11,941 nt of DNA from Verrucomicrobiales bacterium (GTDB taxonomy: Bacteria > Verrucomicrobiota > Verrucomicrobiia > Verrucomicrobiales > DEV007), in contig JACETS010000069.1 in assembly GCA_013911195.1 (NCBI GenBank), forward strand, positions 1-11,941, read 5' to 3'. This document shows, one piece after another, positions 1 to 6,587 of this stretch. The position numbers were made by a program, and so were the translations under genes. Position 1 is the first letter of the stretch; every line of letters starts with the position of its first letter. The notes beneath the pieces were generated by a model. That model made no database searches. It was given only the letters and a program-made list of their open reading frames with translations, and was not told the origin of the DNA.

Positions 1-1122
1 AATCCAATATTAATCATTCTAATTGTTGTAGCATTTTGTCTTCAATCATGTAAAAAAGGCACTAGCGTTAATCTTGATGAGGTTAAGCCCAATAATGTTT
101 CGGTAAAATTATTGAGTTGGTCTGAGTACTTTGATCCTCAAGTGATTGAACAATTCACCAAAGAAACTGGGTTTGATGTTGAGTATATAACTTATGAAGA
201 TCCTGATGAAGTTGAAGCAAGGCTGGCTTCAGAGCCTGGAAAGTTTGACGTCGTTATAGCTGATGACCTTTCTATTAATAGACTTTCTGAATTGAGGTTA
301 ATTCAGCCTATTGACGATAAGCTTTTACAAAATTTGTCGAATATATCTGATGAATATGTTGGGAAGAAATTTGATCCAGCAAATGATTATTCTTTGCCAT
401 ATATGTGGGGGACAACACTTGTTGCTTACAGGTCGGATAAAATTGAGCAACCAGAAAAGACTTGGAAATCACTTTGGAATAAAAAGTATAAGGATAGAGT
501 GATGCTAATTGATGATAGGGTTGAAGGTTTAGGTATAAGCATGTTGTCCAACGGTTTGCCTATTAATAGCTCAATCCCAGAACACATTGAATCTGCCTCG
601 GCTCAGATTGTTGATGGGGTAGAAAAAATTGGTCTAAGAGTTGGTAGTGATGCTGATGTCAGAGCTGGATTGCTCTCAGGCGACGTGTGGATAGCATCCT
701 GTTACAGTGGAGATGCAGCGATGATTGCTTTGGAGAATGAAAACATTCAATTTTTCATTCCTGATGAAGGGGCGCCTTTATGGATGGATAATTTTTCTAT
801 TGCCAGTGATTCAACCAATGTTTCTGGAGCTCATCAGTTCGTTGATTATATGTTGAGAAAAGATTCTGCAGCAAAAAACGCAAACTTTACCTGGTATGGA
901 ACGACTAATTCAGGTGCCCTGTCTCTAATTGATAAAGAACTGCTAGAAGATGAGACTATCAACCCTCCAGAATCAGTGCGTTCACTTTGCCAATTTTATT
1001 TCGCACCCGATGACGATCGAGATGTTCTTCTTAATAAAGCATGGGGCAAGGTAGTAGATGCTATTAGATCTAAGCCGAAGAACAATTATGATTCAGAGGT
1101 GGCTTCAGGATCTGGTCAGTAA
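1..1122 (+). CDS. PotD/PotF-type polyamine-binding lipoprotein (5' truncated)
   Basis: Periplasmic extracytoplasmic solute-binding protein of the spermidine/putrescine family. The frame is open from base 1, so the true start lies left of the window; the first internal start-like codon (TTG at 112) falls inside the mature domain and is not the start. Visible residues 1-17 are a hydrophobic stretch ending in the lipobox LQSC, with the lipidated Cys encoded at 49-51, so this is an anchored lipoprotein. The mature part resembles PotD throughout: SWSEYF (visible residues 39-44) corresponds to the E. coli NWTEY ligand strand, YSLPYMWGT to the hinge motif, DDRVEG to the Asp/Glu pair that grips amines, PLWMDNFSI to the Trp-x-Asp site, and WYGTTNSGA to the C-terminal lobe Tyr motif. 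The E. coli Trp in VWNGSA appears as Tyr (CYSGDA). These matches are from memory of the family. With 373 visible residues the protein is nearly complete. A hybrid sensor kinase follows after 54 bases. It may be the binding component of a PotABC transporter encoded to the left, or a ligand presenter for the kinase; specificity among polyamines cannot be read from sequence. Confidence 0.88.
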   Translation, partial: NPILIILIVVAFCLQSCKKGTSVNLDEVKPNNVSVKLLSWSEYFDPQVIEQFTKETGFDVEYITYEDPDEVEARLASEPGKFDVVIADDLSINRLSELRLIQPIDDKLLQNLSNISDEYVGKKFDPANDYSLPYMWGTTLVAYRSDKIEQPEKTWKSLWNKKYKDRVMLIDDRVEGLGISMLSNGLPINSSIPEHIESASAQIVDGVEKIGLRVGSDADVRAGLLSGDVWIASCYSGDAAMIALENENIQFFIPDEGAPLWMDNFSIASDSTNVSGAHQFVDYMLRKDSAAKNANFTWYGTTNSGALSLIDKELLEDETINPPESVRSLCQFYFAPDDDRDVLLNKAWGKVVDAIRSKPKNNYDSEVASGSGQ

Positions 1123-1176
1123 TATTTGGGGCAATTGGCCTAGTTACCCTTAATTATTGATAAGGTCCTTTGTAAA

Positions 1177-3849
1177 ATGAACTCAATTAGAACGCGGTTT
1201 CTTTTAGTACTTTTGGCTGTTGGATTGATCCCAATGGTGTTTGTGATCTTAGTTACTAATCAAAGTACAAGAGATTCACTTGAGGAATCGGAGCGTGAAA
1301 AAATAGCCGCAGTGACCTATGAGGTTGCTAGGCAAGCTAGGCTCGTTATGGATTCTGCAGTTAATGATCTTGTAGCCTTACAAGGTAACCGGATAGTTAC
1401 TGATTCTTCGATTCCAATGGATATCAGAGTTGAGGAAATGAAAAGGTTGGTAGCGGCATATAAAATGTTCGATGATATTACCCTTTATGATTCAAAAGGA
1501 GTAATTGTAAGATCAACCACTAATGAGAATCATCCAGAGCCTGAAGAAAAGACTCTTTGGTTTAAGGACTGTCTTTCTCAGCAAGAGGTTATCACATCTC
1601 GCCCTCATCACGTTGTTGGTGAAGATGGATTACATCTAAAGGTTTATATTCCTCTTAATATAGCATCAACTGTTGAACGGTTTGTATTAAGGGCGCGACT
1701 CAAGTTTGACCCTATGTGGGATTTGATTGATGGCATTAAAATAGGTGAAAGGGGTGAGGCTGTTCTACTGGACCCAAGAGGGAGGTTGATAGCTGGAAGG
1801 GATAAGGAAATGATATCAAGACCATATTTTAGTGGAGGGGTGACGCCTTTCTGGAGTCATAGTAAAGGGTTTGTTAAAAAAGAAGATGAGGACTATTATT
1901 TTCATAGTGAAATTCTTCCGGTGGATGATACCGGAGTTGGTGAGGCTTGGGTTATTGCTTGCTTAAGGCCAAGATCTGAGGTTCTGGCTTATGTTCAGCA
2001 GGCTGTCACTTTGCAGTCTCGAATTGCGTTAATCGTTCTGATTGTCACAGGTCTTATTGGGTTTTGGTTGGCCAAGATGATAGCGAATCCAATTATCCGA
2101 GCATCTGCTGTGGCAAGAAGAGTTGAAGATGGGGAATTAAATGTTCGTATTCAGGAGCAAGGGGTTAGTGAAATTAAGCAGCTGGGAGTATCATTTAATG
2201 CAATGATTGATGAGGTTAGAAATCATCGATACGAACTTGAGGGTATGGTTGATTCTAGGACGAAAAGTCTTAGAAATTCACAAAAAAAACTAGAGGATAC
2301 TTCAGCTCAGTTAAGGGCTTCATATGAGGCAGCTCGAGATGGAATTATTGTTGTTGGGATTGAAGGAAATTTTATCGCTGCGAATCAAAGGGTAATTGAT
2401 TTATTTCAGATGAGTGAGGAAATAGGTTTAAATAATGTGGTTGATTTTGCTGAAGGCGTTAAATCAAAGTTTAGTAAGCCTAGTCAATTTATCTCTAGTT
2501 GGACGAAAATTAATAATGACGATTCTCAGGTTAGAGAGTTGGAATGGATAATGACAAATCCTGAAGAGAAGATATTATCTGTATATACCTCTCCAGTATT
2601 ACTGCCAAATGGTAGTCAGATTGCCAGATTTTGGAGTTTCCGTGATGTAACAGAAGAGAGGCGATTACAAAAAGGCCTTGAGCAGGCCCAAAAAATGGAA
2701 GCTGTGGGAAGGCTAGCAGGAGGCGTTGCTCACGATTTTAATAATTTGCTGACTGGTATAATTGGTAACTTAAGTCTGGTGAAAACATCTGATGATAGGG
2801 TTTTCGATGAGGCGGATAATGACTTTATTCTTTCTGCAAAGAAAGCAAGTCATCGAGCCGCGGAATTGGTAAAACAATTATTAGGATTCTCTAGGCAATC
2901 ACACTTAGAGCTTGATTATTGTCAGGTGAATGAAGTCATAGACGAGGTGAAAAGCTTGCTGAAGAGCACAATAGACCCCAAGATTTCCATTTCAGTTAAT
3001 TGTAATGATGATCTTTGGACTGTTGAGGCTGATGGTACCCAGGTAGAGCAAGTTATAATGAATTTATGTGTTAATGCCATTGATGCTATGAATTGTTCAG
3101 GGGGAGAACTGGATTTGGTTAGTGAAAATGTAAGCATATCAGAAAATAACATTCATAATTATTCTAGTGATGAATGTGGTGATTTTGTTAAAATTAGCGT
3201 GACTGATAATGGGACAGGTATGTCCCCAGAGATAAAAGCAAAATTATTTGAACCTTTTTTTACGACGAAGGAACAAGGTAAGGGGACGGGCTTAGGGTTA
3301 GCTACATCTTATGGTATTGTTAAACAGCATGGCGGATGGATTGAATGTGAATCTAATTTAGGTGTCGGAACAGAATTTAGTATTTATTTGCCAAGAAAAG
3401 ATGCTCCGGACCGTGAGATGAAAAAGAATATCAATGATAATATCTTAGAGGCGACAGGAGATGAAACCATTCTGGTGGTAGATGACGAAGACGTTGTAAG
3501 AAAGGTAGCAGAGGGGACATTAAAAGCTCATGGCTTTAAAACTATTTCTGCGGCTAATGGTAAAGAGGCCATAGAAGTTTTAGAGGAACGCTCAGAGGAT
3601 GTGATGCTAGTCCTTCTTGATCTGACAATGCCGGTAATGTCCGGTATAGAAACTTTGGCAATAATACGTGAAAGATTTGTAGGGATGCCGGTTATTGTTT
3701 GTAGTGGGTATATGGTCGATTTGGAGGGGTTTGAAATCGAAAATGGGTTAAGGCCAGATGCGGCAATTCAAAAACCATACGATATTAAAGATTTAACCCT
3801 TAAAATAAGGCATCTTATTGATGAAGCACATGCTCCACTTTTTGCCTAA
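1177..3849 (+). CDS. Membrane hybrid histidine kinase (Cache-HAMP-PAS-HisKA-HATPase-REC)
   Basis: Sensor kinase of 890 residues that should autophosphorylate on His and pass the phosphate to its own receiver. A first membrane helix (about 8-27) and a second (about 283-300) bracket a periplasmic region of about 250 residues with Cache-like features. HAMP follows at about 300-352, then a short coiled coil, a PAS domain (about 379-492), and the dimerisation/phosphoacceptor helix with AGGVAHDFNNLL (His519). The ATPase domain has the N box NLCVNAIDAM (Asn633), the G1 box TDNGTGM (Asp677) and the G2 box GTGLGL (703-708). The receiver starts at ILVVDDED (Asp769/Asp770), has its phosphoacceptor in LLDLTMPVMSG (Asp815), then a Ser in VCSGY and the Lys in IQKPY. 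All catalytic residues are present. There is no DNA-binding output domain and no separate HPt or response regulator in the window, so the downstream partner is unknown. The start is ATG 1177, with an AAGG at 1162-1165 as the only Shine-Dalgarno-like sequence. The short gap after the polyamine-binding lipoprotein suggests co-transcription and a shared sensory job. Confidence 0.93.
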   Translation: MNSIRTRFLLVLLAVGLIPMVFVILVTNQSTRDSLEESEREKIAAVTYEVARQARLVMDSAVNDLVALQGNRIVTDSSIPMDIRVEEMKRLVAAYKMFDDITLYDSKGVIVRSTTNENHPEPEEKTLWFKDCLSQQEVITSRPHHVVGEDGLHLKVYIPLNIASTVERFVLRARLKFDPMWDLIDGIKIGERGEAVLLDPRGRLIAGRDKEMISRPYFSGGVTPFWSHSKGFVKKEDEDYYFHSEILPVDDTGVGEAWVIACLRPRSEVLAYVQQAVTLQSRIALIVLIVTGLIGFWLAKMIANPIIRASAVARRVEDGELNVRIQEQGVSEIKQLGVSFNAMIDEVRNHRYELEGMVDSRTKSLRNSQKKLEDTSAQLRASYEAARDGIIVVGIEGNFIAANQRVIDLFQMSEEIGLNNVVDFAEGVKSKFSKPSQFISSWTKINNDDSQVRELEWIMTNPEEKILSVYTSPVLLPNGSQIARFWSFRDVTEERRLQKGLEQAQKMEAVGRLAGGVAHDFNNLLTGIIGNLSLVKTSDDRVFDEADNDFILSAKKASHRAAELVKQLLGFSRQSHLELDYCQVNEVIDEVKSLLKSTIDPKISISVNCNDDLWTVEADGTQVEQVIMNLCVNAIDAMNCSGGELDLVSENVSISENNIHNYSSDECGDFVKISVTDNGTGMSPEIKAKLFEPFFTTKEQGKGTGLGLATSYGIVKQHGGWIECESNLGVGTEFSIYLPRKDAPDREMKKNINDNILEATGDETILVVDDEDVVRKVAEGTLKAHGFKTISAANGKEAIEVLEERSEDVMLVLLDLTMPVMSGIETLAIIRERFVGMPVIVCSGYMVDLEGFEIENGLRPDAAIQKPYDIKDLTLKIRHLIDEAHAPLFA

Positions 3850-3900
3850 TTTTTGCGGCTAATAGCGATTCTTTTATTAATTACTCGAAGATTACGTGTT

Positions 3901-3937
3901 TTATTATCAGCACTTTACGATTCTATAATGGGGACAT
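3901..3937 (+). promoter_or_regulatory. Candidate sigma70-type promoter for the repeat-protein gene
   Basis: A perfect TATAAT hexamer lies at 3924-3929. The best position for a -35 element at 17-base spacing is TTATTA (3901-3906), only a half match to TTGACA. Initiation about 7 bases after the -10 box would fall near 3936 and give an untranslated leader of only about 14 bases before ATG 3950. That agrees with the lack of a Shine-Dalgarno sequence there. It lies in the 100-base gap after the kinase gene, the longest non-coding stretch in the window, so the repeat-protein gene is probably a separate transcription unit. AT-rich DNA yields chance TATAAT matches, hence moderate confidence. Confidence 0.4.
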
Positions 3938-3949
3938 ATAATTGTAAGC

Positions 3950-5425
3950 ATGAAAAACGCTTCATTGATTACAACAATTATAGCCCTCTTAGTTGGTGCC
4001 GCCGGTGGGTATTTTATTGGCAATAAAGGATCTCAAAATGATGTTTCAGGAAATGAAATTAAAAATGGAAATGTCATTTCAGGAAGTGGTCCGGGTTCGT
4101 CTTACAAGCCTAGTGGATCTTCTTCAAATAAAGATAACGCTTCGACAGATTCATCTGTAGTCAGTGTTGATGGGAATCTTGCCGCTGAGGCTAGGCGTTT
4201 ATTTGATTCAGGTGATGTGTCAGGGGCCTTACAGAAAATACTTAACGCGCCAGGTCAGATGGGTAGGATGGAAGCGTTACTTGGTTTTGTGAAGACATTA
4301 GATGCTGACGGTGTTGAGACTGCGATGCCATTTGTTAGAGGTATGGGTCGTGGCGGAGATCAGTTTATGTCTATGGGATTATTGATGGGTAGGTATGCGG
4401 AAATTGATCCAGAAAGAGCTTTAACATATGTTGGAAAACAAGGTGGTATGGAAAGGGGATTCGGTACATCTTCGATCTTGCGAACTTGGGCTGCGAGTGA
4501 TCCTCGAGCTGCTGCTGATTATTTAACAAACAATGTTCTTGGTTCTGGGGGCGATGATTGGATGCTAAGAAGAACAGCTGGTAGTTTGGCATCCGAGTGG
4601 GCAAAGCAAGATTCTGATGCCGCCTTAGCTTGGGCAAACAATCTTCCGGATGAAGTCAAAGGGGATGCAATGAATAATATCGTTGAGCAGTTAACTTCCC
4701 AAGACCCATTGGAGGCTGCCAAAGTAGCAATGGGTTTTGAAGGTGAACAAAGGGAGAGATCTCTCAGAACAATTGCTGATCAATGGTCTCGGAATTCTCC
4801 AGAGGATGCTGTTAAATGGGCCGAGTCACTTACAGTTGAGGGTAAGACGCAAGCTTTAGAGGAAGCTGTAGAAAGCTGGGTAGGTAAGGATACCGATGCT
4901 GCAGTGGCATATATGGCGAAAATGGATCAAGGTGAAAGGGATACGATTATGAAAGAGGTTGTTGAGCAATGGGGAAGAAAAGGAGCTGAGGCTCAACCTG
5001 AAGCAGCAGAGTGGGTTGCCTCTCAACCAGAAGGAAAGGGTAAAGTGGATGCGACCGGCGAAATTGTAGGTCAATGGATGAGATCAGATTCTGAGGCTGC
5101 TTCGACCTGGTTAGGTGGACAGCCAGAAGGAGATGCTAAAGATAGAGGTATCTCAGCGTTATTAAGAGACAGATCGGTTAGGGAAGACCCTGAAGTCGCT
5201 GTTGCATGGGCTGATGAAATTAGTAATCAGGAGATGAGGAGTGAACAGGTTGAAAGATCGGCAAGAAGTTGGTTAGCTAATGATAGAGCTGCTGCTTTAG
5301 AATATTTGGAGCAATCTAACTCATTGTCTGCTGAGCAGAAAACAGAGCTTATCAATTTAAGCCCCGAGGAACTTAATCGTGGGGGTGATCGTGATGGTAG
5401 GAGAGGCAGAGGAAGACCATTTTAG
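3950..5425 (+). CDS. Exported/anchored alpha-helical repeat protein, unrecognised family
   Basis: I do not recognise this 491-residue protein as a named family. Residues 5-24 form one hydrophobic segment rich in Gly and Ala (LITTIIALLVGAAGGYFIG) after a short Lys-containing N-terminus. It is an uncleaved membrane anchor or signal sequence that would place the rest in the periplasm. Residues 25-75 are a low-complexity Gly/Ser/Asn linker. From about 143 to 455 there are about ten degenerate repeats of roughly 30-35 residues with the pattern W-x(3)-D-p-x-A-A-x-x-W/Y followed by a second helix. Examples are EWAKQDSDAALAWANNLP, QWSRNSPEDAVKWAESL and QWMRSDSEAASTWLGGQP. The pattern predicts an alpha solenoid of the TPR/Sel1/HEAT type, typical of protein-binding scaffolds. 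The C-terminus (477-491) is a short Arg/Gly-rich tail. The ATG at 3950 is chosen because the membrane segment follows directly; no Shine-Dalgarno sequence precedes it. The neighbours, a sensor kinase and a SET methyltransferase, give no clear functional link. Confidence 0.85.
   Translation: MKNASLITTIIALLVGAAGGYFIGNKGSQNDVSGNEIKNGNVISGSGPGSSYKPSGSSSNKDNASTDSSVVSVDGNLAAEARRLFDSGDVSGALQKILNAPGQMGRMEALLGFVKTLDADGVETAMPFVRGMGRGGDQFMSMGLLMGRYAEIDPERALTYVGKQGGMERGFGTSSILRTWAASDPRAAADYLTNNVLGSGGDDWMLRRTAGSLASEWAKQDSDAALAWANNLPDEVKGDAMNNIVEQLTSQDPLEAAKVAMGFEGEQRERSLRTIADQWSRNSPEDAVKWAESLTVEGKTQALEEAVESWVGKDTDAAVAYMAKMDQGERDTIMKEVVEQWGRKGAEAQPEAAEWVASQPEGKGKVDATGEIVGQWMRSDSEAASTWLGGQPEGDAKDRGISALLRDRSVREDPEVAVAWADEISNQEMRSEQVERSARSWLANDRAAALEYLEQSNSLSAEQKTELINLSPEELNRGGDRDGRRGRGRPF
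4376..5314 (+). repeat. About ten degenerate 30-35-residue repeats inside the solenoid protein
   Basis: Protein-level tandem repeats with successive units starting near residues 143, 177, 213, 245, 275, 307, 337, 372, 404 and 437 of the 3950-5425 product. Each unit has a Trp or equivalent hydrophobic residue, an Asp/Asn-Pro-like turn, an Ala-Ala pair, a second aromatic, and a Gly/Pro-containing loop before the next helix. The units have diverged enough that no obvious DNA-level repeat remains, which indicates an old array rather than recent expansion. Boundaries are by eye and could move by several residues. Confidence 0.6.
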
Positions 5426-5507
5426 GATTCATAAAAAGCTAATTACCTCCAAGTAAAGAATAATTATAGTCTTGCTAAACTCTTTTTGCGTGGTTAAAAA
5501 CCTGCGA

Positions 5508-6068
5508 ATGGAAGATAGACCTAACTCTACATCGGAATGGGCCAAAGTTAAGGGCTCCGCTGTCCATGGAAGGGGTATGTTTGCAACTCAGTTTATACCT
5601 GAGGGGCAATCTATAATCCAATATATGGGGGAAAGAATCGACAAAGAAGAATCTGATAGAAGAGGAAATTCCTTATTCGATGAATCTCAAAAAACCGGCG
5701 GTGCACAGGTTTACCTTTTTACCTTGGATGATGATTGGGATCTTGATGGTAATTTTGAATGGAATACCGCAAGACTTGTAAATCATAGTTGTAATCCAAA
5801 TTGTGAGGCTCAGATAGACGATGACTTAAATATTTGGCTTGTTGCTACCAGAGATATAGAAAATGAAGAGGAGTTATCTTTTAACTATGGTTTTGGTCTA
5901 GATGACTTTGAACAACACCCCTGTAGATGTGGTAGTAAAAAATGTGTGGGATATATAGTGTCCGAAGATTATTGGCCTGAGTTAAGAAGAGTTTTAAAGA
6001 AGAGAAAGATCAAGGCCGAGAAGAAGGCAGCTAAAGAGCGTGCCCGATTGAAGAAGAAAAAGAATTAA
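5508..6068 (+). CDS. SET-domain lysine methyltransferase with post-SET zinc motif and basic tail
   Basis: Small (186-residue) predicted S-adenosylmethionine-dependent protein lysine methyltransferase, cytoplasmic since no signal peptide is seen. The SET core begins at about residue 11. It shows the SAM-binding HGRGMFA (20-26), the pseudoknot motif NHSCNPNC (from Asn92), and ELSFNYG with the catalytic Tyr127. A post-SET cluster CRCGSKKC (139-146) can build the usual zinc site with the Cys of NHSC. The last 24 residues (163-186) are dominated by Lys, Arg and Ala, resembling histone-like or nucleic-acid-binding tails. The ATG at 5508 is preferred because the SET core starts just after it. A TTG at 5472 would add 12 residues without a Shine-Dalgarno sequence and cannot be excluded. 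SET proteins in bacteria are usually considered related to eukaryotic ones by transfer, and chlamydial members methylate histone-like proteins; whether this one does is inference. It sits 82 bases after the repeat-protein gene and converges on the LysM gene. Confidence 0.9.
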   Translation: MEDRPNSTSEWAKVKGSAVHGRGMFATQFIPEGQSIIQYMGERIDKEESDRRGNSLFDESQKTGGAQVYLFTLDDDWDLDGNFEWNTARLVNHSCNPNCEAQIDDDLNIWLVATRDIENEEELSFNYGFGLDDFEQHPCRCGSKKCVGYIVSEDYWPELRRVLKKRKIKAEKKAAKERARLKKKKN

Positions 6069-6078
6069 GTGAGTTAGT

Positions 6079-6528
6079 TTAAGGAATTTTTATTGTCTTA
6101 CCCTTAAAAATCACATCAGAAGTCATGCCGTTGACTCTTTTTATGGCATTCACGCTCGTTCCATATTTCCTCGCAAGGCCATAAAGAGTGTCGCCAGAAA
6201 CAATCCTGTGATATTTCGAATTTGAGCTGCTGCTAGGTTTTCTTGCGGTACGTTTTCTGGAAGTGGCTCGACTTGTTGAGGATTTCCTTCCTAGGCGTCT
6301 GTCACCTTCGGCAGCCCAAGATGAAACATATTTTCCTTTGGTATCAAAAGGGTATTCATATCTAGGAAGATTGTGAGTCGGAGTTGAGTTGGTTCCATTA
6401 GGGAGTTGGGCATCTAATCCCGACCAATCGTAATACCGAACTTTTGTAGAACTTGAATTGGTCGAAGTGCATCCCGAAAGGGACAAGGCTAGGAAAATAG
6501 TAATAATAACGAAGCGGAGTTCCTGCAT
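6079..6528 (-). CDS. LysM-domain lipoprotein
   Basis: Small (149-residue) envelope lipoprotein predicted to bind peptidoglycan. Residues 5-19 are a hydrophobic signal ending in the lipobox LSGC with lipidated Cys20. The +2 residue is Thr, which under E. coli rules would favour the outer membrane; that rule is untested in this phylum. Residues 21-78 are a Ser/Thr/Asn/Pro-rich region without recognisable domain, and 79-104 form a strongly basic Ser/Arg/Lys linker. The C-terminal LysM domain (about 105-149) reads YHRIVSGDTLYGLARKYG, followed by VNAIKRVNGM and KGKTIKIP. No hydrolase domain is attached, so it is a binding or anchoring protein rather than an enzyme. The ATG at 6528 is chosen because it directly precedes the signal peptide; no Shine-Dalgarno sequence is visible. 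It lies 59 bases downstream of the WD40-cytochrome gene in the same direction, so read-through is possible, and its stop is 10 bases from that of the convergent SET gene. Confidence 0.9.
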   Translation of the reverse strand: MQELRFVIITIFLALSLSGCTSTNSSSTKVRYYDWSGLDAQLPNGTNSTPTHNLPRYEYPFDTKGKYVSSWAAEGDRRLGRKSSTSRATSRKRTARKPSSSSNSKYHRIVSGDTLYGLARKYGTSVNAIKRVNGMTSDVIFKGKTIKIP

Positions 6529-6587
6529 TTAATTTATTTATGCTATGAATCTAGGGGATGCGAGCATTAATTAAAATTAAAAAACAT

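Noticed and set aside
112..1122. TTG at 112 as start of the polyamine-binding gene
   Set aside because: The same frame continues open to base 1 and encodes a hydrophobic segment with a lipobox and Cys, so the start is outside the window.
3850..3923. Terminator after the kinase gene
   Set aside because: No GC-rich stem followed by a T-run could be found; the T-rich patches lack an adjacent hairpin.
4371..5074. Minus-strand open frames opposite the repeat protein
   Set aside because: Their products lack recognisable domains and mirror the repetitive codon pattern of the real gene; no start context supports them.
5465..5470. TATAGT as a -10 element for the SET gene
   Set aside because: No convincing -35 element at normal spacing in AT-rich DNA; too weak to call.
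5492..5502. Small inverted repeat GGTTAAAAACC just before the SET gene start
   Set aside because: A four-base stem with a three-base loop is too short to claim as an operator or regulatory hairpin.
6529..6587. Possible terminator or promoter between the LysM and WD40-cytochrome genes
   Set aside because: Only short imperfect complementarity (ATGCT/AGCAT with a long loop) and AT-rich sequence; neither a stable hairpin nor a promoter pair is clear.
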